Below are positions 28,533 to 37,451 of a stretch of DNA of 64,000 bases, in pieces. The DNA is from Candidatus Undinarchaeales archaeon (GTDB lineage Archaea; SpSt-1190; JASMDC01). Each line of letters begins with the position of its first letter. Position 1 is the stretch's first letter. Where the stretch lies: assembly GCA_030753015.1 (NCBI GenBank), contig JASMDC010000006.1, positions 80,563-144,562 on the forward strand. Direction: 5' to 3'. The notes under the pieces were generated by a model. That model did no database searches and was not told the DNA's origin. It saw nothing but the letters and a program-made list of their open reading frames with translations. A program made the translations under genes and the position numbers.

Positions 28533-30836
28533 ATGGCCGCCCGGAAGAACTATCTGCTCAAACGCATCCTCAATGACCGGAAGTTCATCGAGTACGCCCT
28601 CCAGTGGGAAGGCCTGGGTCTCTCGTATGTGCGCTACAAGCAGATGGGGCCGGCAGTGCACCCCGATGAGAAGAAGATCCTGCTCGAGAACATCGCACGG
28701 CTTGTGATCACCAGTGACGAGGCTCACGTGTCCTACATCGCGAACCTCTTCGATTATGATGACCTCATCAAGATCGAGGAACGCATCTTCGGAAAGGGCA
28801 AGATCGGCGGGAAGAGTACGGGGATGCTGCTCGCTTTCAACGCCCTGCACAGGCACAGGGAGCATCTGGGATTCGAGGTCAGGATCCCAGACTCATGGTA
28901 CTTGGGCAGCAACATGGACACCGAGTTCCTGACCTTGAACGGCTTGCAACGGTTCGAGAATGCCAAGTGGCAGGAAAGCATCCAGTTGGATAACTACAAT
29001 GAGTTCATGGAGCTGTTACCCGAGACCCGTCTCCCTCAGAAGATCCTCAAGAAACTACGCTCCCTGCTCCGAGAGACCCACGGTACACCCCTGATCCTCC
29101 GCTCCTCGTCGCTCCTCGAGGACAGCCATGGAACCCCCTTTCCTGGGATGTATGAAAGCTACTTCATCCCGAACTGTTATTCTTTGACAGAGAACCTGAG
29201 GATGACGGTCGACGCTGTCAAGAACATCTACTCATCGATCTTCAAACCTGACTGCTTCAACTACCGGAAGAAGAAAGGCCTATTGCAGGAATATGAGGCC
29301 ATGGCCATACTGATACAGAAGGTCGTGGGGGGAAGGTACACGAGCCCCGAGGGCAAGGAGTATTTCTCCCCGCTCTTCTCCGGGGTTGGATTCTCGCAGA
29401 ACTGCTATCCCTGGTCGAAGGAGGTACGTCAAGGCGATGGTGTCGTGCGGCTTGCCCTGGGTCTCGGCACTGCTGTGGTCTCCCTTCCAGAGGAAGCGGA
29501 GGAGGCCGGTGTGTTCGTATGCGATCTCTCAACGTTCAGGACCCCCGCCCCCGAGGAACAGCTCAAGTCCTCCCAGAGGCTCGTCCATGCGGTGGACCTC
29601 CAAGAGACGGATATCAAAAAGACCATCAAACACCTCCCCATAAAGGACGTCGTGGCGTACAATGGTCTGTCGAGCCTTGGAGAGGGCCAGAACGGGGTCG
29701 AGGCGATCATCAGTATTCAGGAGGACTCGGGCAGTCTCGCACGGGCCTCAGGATACAACCTTCAAAAGGGATTCCCGTTCATCACCTTCCACTCCATCGA
29801 GAAGAAGTGGGGGCCGAGACTGAGAGAGGTCGTGAAGATAATCGAGTTCGCCTATGCAAAGAACGAGATGCACACGTTCCTCGACGAGTCGAAATGGACG
29901 CTCGTCGGGACGATCATCGGCGACTGCCCAGGGGACATCCGGGAGAGGCTCAAGGCGGATGACCTGTCCGATCCATTCGGGAGCATGATCGAAGCCGCTC
30001 AATTATCCTCCGAGATGAAGGAGAACCTGCACTACGTGGTCGAGGCCAAGAGGCTATTGGAGAACCTTTCCGATTATCCATCATTCAAATCAGCCCTAGG
30101 ATCGCTGTCCAATAAGGATCTGAAGGAGAGGCTCGGCCAGATAATAAGAAGGCACGCCATCGACATCGAATTCTCGGTCGTGGGCGACATACTCTACATA
30201 TTACAATGCCGCCCCCTGAGCTTATACGAAGAGACAGGACTGGACGAGAGCATGCACGCCATCCCACCCGAGAGGAGGTTCATCGACGTGAAGGCGGTGT
30301 GTCCCACGGCACAACTGGACATCACACGTGTGATCTATGTGGATGATGAGAAGTACATCCACATGTCACAACAACAAAAATACGCGGTCCGGGACAAGCT
30401 GAGCGAACTGAACAACTCGATGGGCGAGTCCATTGACCAGAAGGGAACCTCACACGAGGGGGATTTCATGTTCCTCCTTCCTGGGAGGGTGGGATCCTCC
30501 CATCCGGAGCTTGGTATCCCCGTGAAGTACAAAGATATTAACAACGCCCGGATACTGGTGGAGTATCCGCTCGGGCTGCAAAAGCCGGAGTTCTCCTACG
30601 GCTCGCATTTCTATCTGAGGTTGGTAGGTGACGGGATCTACACCTTTGGAATCCAGGAAGGTGACCTGTTCCGAAGGGAGCTGATCGAGATGAATGCCGT
30701 GCAGAGGTTCTTTGACGGGGCCATTATCGTCTCGAGACTCCCCCTCGGTGTGTACATGTCCGGAGTGGAGAGAAGGGTCGTATGTGAGATGATGGAGGGC
30801 GGAGAGTACGGACCCGAAGTGCTGCTCGAGATGTGA
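28533..30836 (+). CDS. PEP synthase/PPDK N-terminal domain protein lacking the phosphohistidine domain
   Basis: 767-residue protein whose core (about 88-562) is the ATP-grasp nucleotide-binding domain of PEP synthase / pyruvate phosphate dikinase. The glycine-rich GKIGGKSTGMLL (89-100), the arginine motif ILRSSSLLEDSHGTPFPG (188-205) and the terminal SVVGDILYILQCRPL are visible. The swivelling phosphohistidine domain and the PEP-binding barrel are absent. Instead there is an N-terminal helical extension (1-87) and an unrecognised C-terminal 200 residues. It cannot make PEP alone. It could phosphorylate a partner or use ATP for another transfer. It has its own TATA box and near-leaderless start. 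Confidence 0.75.
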   Translation: MAARKNYLLKRILNDRKFIEYALQWEGLGLSYVRYKQMGPAVHPDEKKILLENIARLVITSDEAHVSYIANLFDYDDLIKIEERIFGKGKIGGKSTGMLLAFNALHRHREHLGFEVRIPDSWYLGSNMDTEFLTLNGLQRFENAKWQESIQLDNYNEFMELLPETRLPQKILKKLRSLLRETHGTPLILRSSSLLEDSHGTPFPGMYESYFIPNCYSLTENLRMTVDAVKNIYSSIFKPDCFNYRKKKGLLQEYEAMAILIQKVVGGRYTSPEGKEYFSPLFSGVGFSQNCYPWSKEVRQGDGVVRLALGLGTAVVSLPEEAEEAGVFVCDLSTFRTPAPEEQLKSSQRLVHAVDLQETDIKKTIKHLPIKDVVAYNGLSSLGEGQNGVEAIISIQEDSGSLARASGYNLQKGFPFITFHSIEKKWGPRLREVVKIIEFAYAKNEMHTFLDESKWTLVGTIIGDCPGDIRERLKADDLSDPFGSMIEAAQLSSEMKENLHYVVEAKRLLENLSDYPSFKSALGSLSNKDLKERLGQIIRRHAIDIEFSVVGDILYILQCRPLSLYEETGLDESMHAIPPERRFIDVKAVCPTAQLDITRVIYVDDEKYIHMSQQQKYAVRDKLSELNNSMGESIDQKGTSHEGDFMFLLPGRVGSSHPELGIPVKYKDINNARILVEYPLGLQKPEFSYGSHFYLRLVGDGIYTFGIQEGDLFRRELIEMNAVQRFFDGAIIVSRLPLGVYMSGVERRVVCEMMEGGEYGPEVLLEM

Positions 30837-31214
30837 TGCTGGAACACCTTCCGCAAGACAGTATCATCTCGGGCCCGCCCGTACTGGGCTCAAATAATGA
30901 GAGTATCGTATGCCTTCCCGCTCATGAAGGGGGGAGGGAGGGGCTCGATGGCCAGGCATGGTCCACAGCGGTAACATCATCGTGAAAGCGATCCTCGCGT
31001 CTGGACGTGCCTCTAGGGCGATCCGCGGGCGGCTGTCGTCGGCCACCTAGCTCAGACGGACCTGGCAGCGAGCGTGGGCGCCCCGGCACGCGCCCGCCCC
31101 GCCAAGTGATAAATGTCTTGCGCTCGGAACGGATGGCGCAGGGGCCGTCCGGTCCCTTGAAGGAAGGATGCCCATGATGCGACCCGGACCAGTCCTTTGG
31201 GAGGGAGCACATCG
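30837..31214. other. Intergenic region before the GT-C gene
   Basis: 378 bases. A TATA-like GTGATAAATG (31105-31114) predicts transcription from about 31136. A 16-codon open frame (31168-31218, starting MPMMRPG, with GGAAGG upstream) ends in ATGA overlapping the next start codon, so it could be a coupled leader peptide. Nothing else is recognised. Confidence 0.4.
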
Positions 31215-32774
31215 ATGAGCACTATTGCTTCGTTCCCTCTTGCGACCGGTGCGCCAGTGGTCTGTTTCGTGGTCGGATCCCTCCTCCTGCTCGCCCTTGT
31301 GCGGTGCCGACGCTATATCGCCGACGACCTCCGCTCGAGCTCCCGACGCATCAGGATCGCAGTGCTCTGCGCTCTTGGCCTGTTCGTGTACCTCGTCACC
31401 TTCCAGGTAGGCCAATTCCATCGTGAGATCATCGACGAGTACTGGTTCGTGGAGTGGGCCCGGAACCTCACCCTCGGTGAGGGATTCGTGGACTGTTGGT
31501 ATGTAGGGCTGGACGAGATGGTCTGTCGTCCCCTGACGGACATGCCCGCCTGGCCGACGGCGATCGCAACCGTTTCCGCCCTGACAGGTGTAGGGAGCTG
31601 GACGGCCATCCGACTTTCTATCTTCTGTGGGCTGGCTGCTGTCGTCCTCACGTTTCTTGTAGGACGGGCGCTCTTCGGAGACCTGGCTGGGCTCGTCGCC
31701 GCCGCCTTTCTGGCCGTGAATCCTGTCCACCTGATATGGAGCGCCACCGCTGCCAGCAACGCCTTCGCTCTGGCCCTCGTACTCCTTGCCGTGTACCTCG
31801 CCCTCCTATACATGCGCTCGCACGAACCATGGCTCTTGGCCGCATGCACGTTGGCCCTCTGCATCAGTCTCCTCTCCCGGGTTGAATATGCTCTATTCAT
31901 CGTTCCCTTGGTAATGCTTCTCCGCGCGGAAGGCGCATGGCCTCCACGACGCCACTGGCGGTATGCCATCCTCCCCCTTGCCCTCGTGGCCCTCGTCTAC
32001 CTACCCATGGTGAGAATGATGGCCGGTCATCCTAAGAACGTGGTGTACACGGGCGATCTGCTGTGGAACCAATCGATCCAGTACCTGTTCAAGGTGGCAA
32101 TCGGATTCTACATACCCCTCCCGGCCGTGATCCTCGTCCTGTCGGCCCTCCTCTTGGTTGGCAAGGCCGAACGGCGTTCGGTGCTAGCCCTTGGTGCATG
32201 GTTCCTCGTATTCTTCCTATTCTACAACACCTGGCTCTCCGAAGGTCAGGATCGTCTCTTCCTCCTCACGCTTGTCCCCCTCTTCCTCCTGGCGGGCCTT
32301 GGTGTGCAGTCACTGAGGGGCCGTATTGGGATTCACGAGTTGGTGACGCTGGCGGTCTGTCTCCTTTTCGCTATCGGTCCCCTAGACACTCTTTCCCGAG
32401 GCGAGGAGGGCCCAGGCTCATTGTCATGGAACGCTCTCGCCACGCGACTTGTTAATGATTGGCCCTTCGATGGTGACTGCTATATTGTCACCGCGGATCC
32501 CTCGCTCTATATGGCCACAGGCGTAGCCAGGGCGGTCCCAGCCCGGGCCGTACTGGACGATCCTACCTTGGTGCGTAGACTGGTCGACTCGGGAGTATGT
32601 GTGCGCCTAGCGCGTAACGTCGGGAGTTCGGACGAAACCGAAATGGCGCTGTTGACATCCACGCTTCAAGGGCAGGGGTATTCACTCATCGAGATGGAAG
32701 CGATCGGTGTACCCGGAGCGAACATGACCCTCTACGCGCCTCTTGCGGGACGCGTACGCTCTCTATCCGTGTGA
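31215..32774 (+). CDS. GT-C fold membrane glycosyltransferase (PMT/ArnT type)
   Basis: Polytopic membrane protein of 519 residues with about ten to twelve hydrophobic helices. The first large extracytoplasmic loop has an acidic motif (QFHREIIDEYWFVEWARNLT) as in family 39-type glycosyltransferases, which move a sugar from a polyprenyl-phosphate donor onto lipid or protein. The soluble C-terminus (about 415-519) is outside the membrane. It has no close paralogy to the two cassette-type GT-C proteins at 49256 and 55653, apart from the fold. The ATG at 31215 has GGGAGG upstream; the TTG at 31197 is less likely. Acceptor unknown. Confidence 0.8.
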   Translation: MSTIASFPLATGAPVVCFVVGSLLLLALVRCRRYIADDLRSSSRRIRIAVLCALGLFVYLVTFQVGQFHREIIDEYWFVEWARNLTLGEGFVDCWYVGLDEMVCRPLTDMPAWPTAIATVSALTGVGSWTAIRLSIFCGLAAVVLTFLVGRALFGDLAGLVAAAFLAVNPVHLIWSATAASNAFALALVLLAVYLALLYMRSHEPWLLAACTLALCISLLSRVEYALFIVPLVMLLRAEGAWPPRRHWRYAILPLALVALVYLPMVRMMAGHPKNVVYTGDLLWNQSIQYLFKVAIGFYIPLPAVILVLSALLLVGKAERRSVLALGAWFLVFFLFYNTWLSEGQDRLFLLTLVPLFLLAGLGVQSLRGRIGIHELVTLAVCLLFAIGPLDTLSRGEEGPGSLSWNALATRLVNDWPFDGDCYIVTADPSLYMATGVARAVPARAVLDDPTLVRRLVDSGVCVRLARNVGSSDETEMALLTSTLQGQGYSLIEMEAIGVPGANMTLYAPLAGRVRSLSV

Positions 32775-32817
32775 CGGGGGCGTCCTACTTGGGCCCGATC
32801 CCGACCTTAACTTCCGT

Positions 32818-34530
32818 TCACGAAGAGGATGCTAGGTACGGCCCGATGGCCAGGAAATCGATGGCTCCCTCCGTAAAGGTGCGTACGGCACCGGCAGGAT
32901 CGTACACCATGGGTGCCTCATGGAGGTTGAAGCTGGTATTGATCAGGACGGGCAGGCCCGTGTTCTCCTCGTAGAGCCCGAGCAGTCGATGGAGCCGGGG
33001 CGTGGTTTTTGCTGACACGATCTGGGGCCGTGCCGTGCCATCAACGTGTACGGCACCAGGGCAGTGCTTGCGCATCCATGGAGTGCAGTTCAAGGTGATG
33101 GTCATTGTGGTCGCCGGGAGCTCGGCACCGGTGATGTCGCCGAAGCATTGCTCGACCCGCTCCTCGAGCACGAGCGGGGCGAAGGGCATGAACTCTGTGC
33201 GATTGAGGCGATCGTTGAGCCAATCGAGCACGGCCTCGTCGGTTGCGTGGACCAGGATGCTTCGGTTCCCGAGCGCCCGTGGCCCCCATTCAGCTCGACC
33301 ATGGAACCGCCCAACCACCTTCCCCTCAGCTAGGAGCTTTGCCACCTCTGCCTCCAGGTCCGCAGGACGATTGTATGGGACATGGGCACCTTCGAGAGCC
33401 GACCGCACCTCGTTGTCAGTGAACCCTCTCCCCAGGTAGAGGTCGTCCAGGGGCGCTGACGCGGGACGGGCACAGGCGAGGGCAGCTCCTACGGCAAGCC
33501 CTCCGTCGCCCATGTGTGGGTGTACGAACACCGAGTCCACGCCCTCAAGCTCCCAGAGCCGCTGGTTGAGCCGCACATTAGCGAACACTCCGCCAGCCAG
33601 TGCGAGATGGGACAGGCCCGTCCGCCCGACCCATTGGGCTACTAGCTCGGTCATCCGCTCCTCGATGTGGTGCTGTACCCATGCGGCCACATCCTCACGG
33701 TGATAACCAGCGAACATGCGCTCGAGCTCGGGCACCCCGGCCCATCCCCATCGTCCCAAATAGGTACCGGAGTCCGTGAAGGGGAAGGGGACGTCAACAG
33801 CTTTCCAGTCACCTTGTGCGGAGAGGCCCAGGATCTTGCCCTCGTGGCGGTGGGGGAGGAAGCCGAGCCATTGGGTTATCGCGGAATAGAACATACCAAA
33901 GGAGTCGATCCCTTTCATGGCATCGAGCCGTTCGATACGACCGTCGGCGCAGCGGTTCACTGTCAGCGAGTACCCGTCCCCCAGGCCGTCGGCGGTGATA
34001 CCCAGGACGGGATCATGCCCCGACAGGAAATAGGCCCCTGCGATATGGGCCACGTGGTGATCTATGGGGACGAGGGGCCGGTCCCTGATCGGTCGGGGAA
34101 GGTCCTTGCGCATCAAAGCAGGGACCGTGCGGGCGAGGAGACCCCCGCCCCATGATCCGGGATCGATGATGTTGAGCCCAAAACGGTCCTGGACGAAGTC
34201 GGACAGGAAGGGGACGAGCCCTCCTGAACTTGAGGCGCGGACATCGCCCTCCATGGCCTGGAACCGGCGGACCAGGCGTGCGTAAGGGGGAGGGGTGAGG
34301 ATGCCACCGACAGCGATAACGTCCACATCGGAGTAGGTGAGCTCCGATATATCGAGCACCTCGTCGAGCGACCGCTTGGGGAATCCTCCCTGCAGCTTCT
34401 TTTGTGTGAGACGCTCCTCGTTGACGGCTGCCAGAATGGTCCCGTCCTTTACAATACAGGCGCCGCAGTCGTTCTGACTGTCCACCAGTCCGAGTACGAC
34501 TCCCTTGCGCCAAGAGGATTCAGAGCCCAT
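32818..34530 (-). CDS. Carbamoyltransferase (NodU/CmcH/TobZ family)
   Basis: 570-residue O-carbamoyltransferase that transfers carbamoyl from carbamoyl phosphate, through carbamoyl-adenylate, to a hydroxyl of a sugar or natural product. The N-terminal Kae1-like part shows GLVDSQNDCGACIVKDG, DHHVAHIAGAYFLSG and HEGKILGLSAQGD. The C-terminal domain carries the signature AEWGPRALGNRSIL and NTSFNLHEAPMV. The ATG at 34530 is chosen: a TATA box 30 nt upstream predicts a start near 34534, which excludes the TTG at 34551. No hydrogenase-maturation context is present, so glycan modification is more likely than HypF function. Confidence 0.9.
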   Translation of the reverse strand: MGSESSWRKGVVLGLVDSQNDCGACIVKDGTILAAVNEERLTQKKLQGGFPKRSLDEVLDISELTYSDVDVIAVGGILTPPPYARLVRRFQAMEGDVRASSSGGLVPFLSDFVQDRFGLNIIDPGSWGGGLLARTVPALMRKDLPRPIRDRPLVPIDHHVAHIAGAYFLSGHDPVLGITADGLGDGYSLTVNRCADGRIERLDAMKGIDSFGMFYSAITQWLGFLPHRHEGKILGLSAQGDWKAVDVPFPFTDSGTYLGRWGWAGVPELERMFAGYHREDVAAWVQHHIEERMTELVAQWVGRTGLSHLALAGGVFANVRLNQRLWELEGVDSVFVHPHMGDGGLAVGAALACARPASAPLDDLYLGRGFTDNEVRSALEGAHVPYNRPADLEAEVAKLLAEGKVVGRFHGRAEWGPRALGNRSILVHATDEAVLDWLNDRLNRTEFMPFAPLVLEERVEQCFGDITGAELPATTMTITLNCTPWMRKHCPGAVHVDGTARPQIVSAKTTPRLHRLLGLYEENTGLPVLINTSFNLHEAPMVYDPAGAVRTFTEGAIDFLAIGPYLASSS

Positions 34531-34556
34531 GTTCTGATCGCAATCCAGCAATCAAG

Positions 34557-34564
34557 TGATAAAA
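34557..34564 (-). promoter_or_regulatory. TATA-box promoter of the carbamoyltransferase gene
   Basis: Minus-strand TTTTATCA centred 30 nt from the ATG at 34530; predicts a leaderless or near-leaderless mRNA. Confidence 0.55.
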
Positions 34565-34645
34565 GAGTTGCGTTCATGGTCACCCAGGGTACGTGACCTG
34601 GACCGATATGCTATCTTCGATCCCGGGATGATTCCGTTTGGATCG

Positions 34646-35458
34646 TTACTCCTTGGTCTTCACTTCTTCGACCACGACCTCGCGCATGGGACGGCCGGTG
34701 CCGCCTCTGAACACGTTCAGCATCTCGGCGAATATGGCCACTGTGATCTCATAGGGCGACTCGGCGCCAACGTCCAGACCAATGGGGGCACGGACCTTCG
34801 CTATGGCCTCCTCGGAGACACCATCCCTACGCAGGCGCTTGAGCGCAGTGCGCGCCTTGTTCCTGCTCCCGATCATCCCGATGTACCCTGCATCGGACTC
34901 TACGGCGGTCCTGAGGCAGGTAAAGTCGTGGGCATGCCCGTGGGTGACGATCACGACAGCGCACATGGGATCCAGGGGTATGGTCGGGACCGTCTCGGTG
35001 TATGGGCCGCAGAAGAGCCGCTCGGCCTGGGGGAACCGCTCCTCGTTGCAGAAATCGGGTCTATCATCGGCCACCCATACGGGGATGCCCATCTTGTCTC
35101 CCATGTCCGCGAGCGCCGCCCCGATGTGGCCGCCGCCGCAGATGACAAGCCTGATGACAGGGCCGTGCGTTTCGATGAACACCGTAACCTTACCGCCGCA
35201 CACCATTCCCTGCTTTGAGAGGTCGACGTCTATCGTTTCCGTGACCCGATGCTTCATCAGATGCTTGGCCTTGCCGTGCACGTACTTCTCAACCGCGCCA
35301 CCGCCGATGCTCCCGACGATGGAACCGTCAGCGCGCACGATCATCTTGCTGCCGATGTGACGGGGGCTGGAGCCCTCCGATGCTGTGATGGTGGCTACAG
35401 CGAACACCTCTCCCGCATCAGCCAGACGGCTCATCTCAGCGAGCAGCTTGTCGACCAT
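34646..35458 (-). CDS. xdhC: XdhC/CoxI-family molybdoenzyme accessory protein
   Basis: 270-residue protein of the XdhC/CoxI family, which binds and sulfurates the molybdenum cofactor before insertion into hydroxylases. The N-terminal XdhC domain (GSSPRHIGSKMIVRADGS, SIGGGAVEKYV, MVCGGKVTVFIE) is followed by a Rossmann domain (VICGGGHIGAALADMG) and GYIGMIGSRNKARTAL. No xanthine-dehydrogenase-type enzyme is encoded in the window, so the client is elsewhere or absent. The TATA box 28 nt upstream predicts a leaderless ATG at 35458. Confidence 0.92.
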   Translation of the reverse strand: MVDKLLAEMSRLADAGEVFAVATITASEGSSPRHIGSKMIVRADGSIVGSIGGGAVEKYVHGKAKHLMKHRVTETIDVDLSKQGMVCGGKVTVFIETHGPVIRLVICGGGHIGAALADMGDKMGIPVWVADDRPDFCNEERFPQAERLFCGPYTETVPTIPLDPMCAVVIVTHGHAHDFTCLRTAVESDAGYIGMIGSRNKARTALKRLRRDGVSEEAIAKVRAPIGLDVGAESPYEITVAIFAEMLNVFRGGTGRPMREVVVEEVKTKE

Positions 35459-35479
35459 GTCATTCGTCCATATTCAATT

Positions 35480-35490
35480 CTTTTTTTATC
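35480..35490 (-). promoter_or_regulatory. TATA-box promoter of xdhC
   Basis: Minus-strand GATAAAAAAAG centred about 28 nt before the ATG at 35458. Confidence 0.55.
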
Positions 35491-35531
35491 TTCGTCCCTA
35501 TCGGGCCTGCCTGTTTTCGCACGGACGTCCT

Positions 35532-36530
35532 CTAATCATTGAGGGATCGCAGGACCTCGCCGGGAGGGAACACGCCCTGCTCGGTGATGATTGCAGTTAT
35601 CAGTCGTGCGGGTGTGATATCGAAAGCGTAGTTATAAGCGCGGGCGCCGGGCGGTGCGATGGGAGTCCCCAGTACCGCGAGCACCTCATTCTCATCGCGC
35701 TCCTCGATGACTATGTCTTCTGCTGAGGCCGTTTCCGGATCGATGGTGGATGTGGGGGCCGCCACGTAGAATGGGATGCCGTTATCCTGGGCCGCAAGGG
35801 CGACCATATAGGTCCCTACCTTATTGGCAACATCGCCGTTGGCTGCGATGCGGTCGGCGCCCACCACGACCTTCTGGACCATCCCGCGACGCATGAGAAG
35901 GCCGGAGGCCCCGTCCGGGATGAGCCTGGCCGGGATCCCGTCCTCCATGAGCTCGAACATCGTGAGCCGGGCACCCTGGAGCCGGGGCCGGGTCTCGTCG
36001 GCGACCACTTTGATGCGCTTCCCCGCCTCGATCGCTGCCCGGATGACCCCCAGGGCCGTACCGTACCCTCCAGTGGCCAGTGCGCCAGCGTTGCAGTGGG
36101 TGAGCACGGTATCCCCGTCCTCAAGCAGGGCGGAGCCATGGTGTCCCAGAGCGCGGTTGCGGGCGATGTCCTCTTCGAGGAGACGCTGCGCCTCCGCCAG
36201 GGCTCGTACCGCGACCTCCTCGTCGGGGACGTTGCGGACCGCGTTCTCTACTCGCTGCACACCCCAGGCGAGGTTGATCGCAGTAGGGCGTGTTCGCAGA
36301 AGGCGTTCTCGTGCGCAGGCGAGGGCCTTGCGGGGCTCGTCCTCGCGAGCTGCCAAGGCCATACTGAATGCTGCAGCGACACCGATAGCAGGCGCCCCAC
36401 GCACGGCCATACCCTCGATGGCGCAAGCGAGCTCCTCGACGGTCTTACATTTGAGCGTGCAACGCTCGAAAGGGAGCAGTCGTTGGTCGATAAGTTCGAT
36501 AGAGTCATCTGCCCAGCGAACGGTGAACAC
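35532..36530 (-). CDS. mtnA: S-methyl-5-thioribose-1-phosphate isomerase (aIF2B-like family)
   Basis: 332-residue isomerase of methionine salvage converting methylthioribose-1-phosphate to the ribulose form. Motifs: RGAPAIGVAAAFSMAL, TAINLAWGVQRV, HCNAGALATGGYGTALG with the catalytic Cys, ADETRPRLQGARLT, and GADRIAANGDVANKVGTY with the catalytic Asp. Related aIF2B-family enzymes such as ribose-1,5-bisphosphate isomerase are a less likely alternative. The start is assigned to GTG at 36530: the TATA box (36551-36563) is 27 nt upstream, and the product then begins VFTVRWADDSIELIDQ, which aligns with the family start. A TTG at 36549-36551 overlaps the TATA box. Confidence 0.9.
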   Translation of the reverse strand: MFTVRWADDSIELIDQRLLPFERCTLKCKTVEELACAIEGMAVRGAPAIGVAAAFSMALAAREDEPRKALACARERLLRTRPTAINLAWGVQRVENAVRNVPDEEVAVRALAEAQRLLEEDIARNRALGHHGSALLEDGDTVLTHCNAGALATGGYGTALGVIRAAIEAGKRIKVVADETRPRLQGARLTMFELMEDGIPARLIPDGASGLLMRRGMVQKVVVGADRIAANGDVANKVGTYMVALAAQDNGIPFYVAAPTSTIDPETASAEDIVIEERDENEVLAVLGTPIAPPGARAYNYAFDITPARLITAIITEQGVFPPGEVLRSLND

Positions 36531-36550
36531 ATGCTCGTGGACAGCATTCA

Positions 36551-36563
36551 ACGTTAAAAATCG
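36551..36563 (-). promoter_or_regulatory. TATA-box promoter of mtnA
   Basis: Minus-strand CGATTTTTAACGT, centre about 27 nt from the GTG at 36530, predicts a leaderless transcript. Confidence 0.6.
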
Positions 36564-36596
36564 TTCGCTGGCGCCTGAGGGGAAGTGTCAGCGGCG

Positions 36597-36716
36597 CTAG
36601 AACAGGGAAGCGAACTCCCCATAATCGGGCTCGTTAGCCGGCCCGTGGACCTCGGGTAGCTGGGCGAGGTCCATGCCCTCCCGAAGTTCCTCTGATAGGA
36701 TTACGTCAACGTGCAT
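36597..36716 (-). CDS. Possible 39-residue acidic small protein
   Basis: A short open frame, MHVDVILSEELREGMDL followed by 22 more residues ending GEFASLF, rich in acidic residues. A TATA-like TTTAAA centred at 36753 predicts transcription from about 36727, so the ATG at 36716 would have a leader of about 10 nt. There is no clear ribosome-binding site. It lies between mtnA and the divergent RAM gene. I recognise no family; it may be spurious. Confidence 0.3.
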   Translation of the reverse strand: MHVDVILSEELREGMDLAQLPEVHGPANEPDYGEFASLF

Positions 36717-36867
36717 TCCATACCCCGAGGTTGGGGGTTTTGTTTCCCCTTTAAAAAAATATCGTAAAAATGCCCCCAAACGGGAGTCTTACCCGGAGGA
36801 ACGGAGGGTCTGGGCACCTTGTGCGATACCCTTATTAATCATGGCTGTCGATTGACCGAGGGCAGTT

Positions 36868-37431
36868 ATGGGAGAGGTCGTCGCGTTCGTGGAGCTGATG
36901 GGGAACTACAACTCCCTCCGCGAGACCGTGGACCTCCTCAAGGAGCAGGAGCACTGTGCTGCGGTGCTCGCGGTCACCGGACCGTACGACTACCTTGTTG
37001 AAGTGCGGTGTCAGAGCATCTGGCAGCTGACCAAGGTGCTCGACCGCCTCACGAACTTCCCCTGGGTCACCCGCTCCCGGTCCTCGGTGGTAAAGGAGGT
37101 CGTGAAGGAGCCGTCGGACTTTACGTTCATCGAGCCCTCGGATGCTGACCAGAAGCAGATGCTCAAGTCCCATCTCATCGCCACCGTGTCGATCAATGTC
37201 CGGACAGGGATGACCAAGCCCCTCGCATCACGGCTCAAGAAAGTACCACAGGTCGCTCGGGCGTACGTGGTCACCGGGGAGCACGACCTCTTGGCATCCA
37301 TCGACTGCGGGTCCATGCTGGACTTCGCCGAGTTCCTTGACACGGTGCACGAGTACGAGTACGTCAAGTCCACGAACACGGCCTTCATGGTCCGGGCCGG
37401 CCGGATGTTGCAGCCGAGCGACACGTCCTGA
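36868..37431 (+). CDS. Tandem RAM (Lrp/AsnC ligand-binding) domain protein without DNA-binding domain
   Basis: 187-residue protein made of two ferredoxin-like RAM domains (about 3-80 and 100-180). The first contains LAVTGPYDYLVEVRCQSIWQ and the second YVVTGEHDLLASIDCGSMLD, the aligned G-x-Y/H-D-L core of the Lrp family effector domain. No helix-turn-helix is present, so it probably senses a small molecule such as an amino acid and acts through a partner, or it buffers effector. A TATA box (TTATTAAT, 36832-36839) lies about 32 nt upstream of the ATG. It is divergent from mtnA. Confidence 0.85.
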   Translation: MGEVVAFVELMGNYNSLRETVDLLKEQEHCAAVLAVTGPYDYLVEVRCQSIWQLTKVLDRLTNFPWVTRSRSSVVKEVVKEPSDFTFIEPSDADQKQMLKSHLIATVSINVRTGMTKPLASRLKKVPQVARAYVVTGEHDLLASIDCGSMLDFAEFLDTVHEYEYVKSTNTAFMVRAGRMLQPSDTS

Positions 37432-37451
37432 GGGCGCAACGGGGGGAGACC

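Noticed and set aside
32818-34530. Carbamoyltransferase as the hydrogenase maturation protein HypF
   Set aside because: The acylphosphatase and zinc-finger domains of HypF are absent, and the C-terminal signature is that of NodU/CmcH-type enzymes.
35532-36530. MtnA gene as translation factor aIF2B or ribose-1,5-bisphosphate isomerase
   Set aside because: The HCNAGALATGGYGTALG and GADRIAANGDVANKVGTY blocks match methylthioribose-1-phosphate isomerase best; RuBisCO-pathway genes are not seen nearby.
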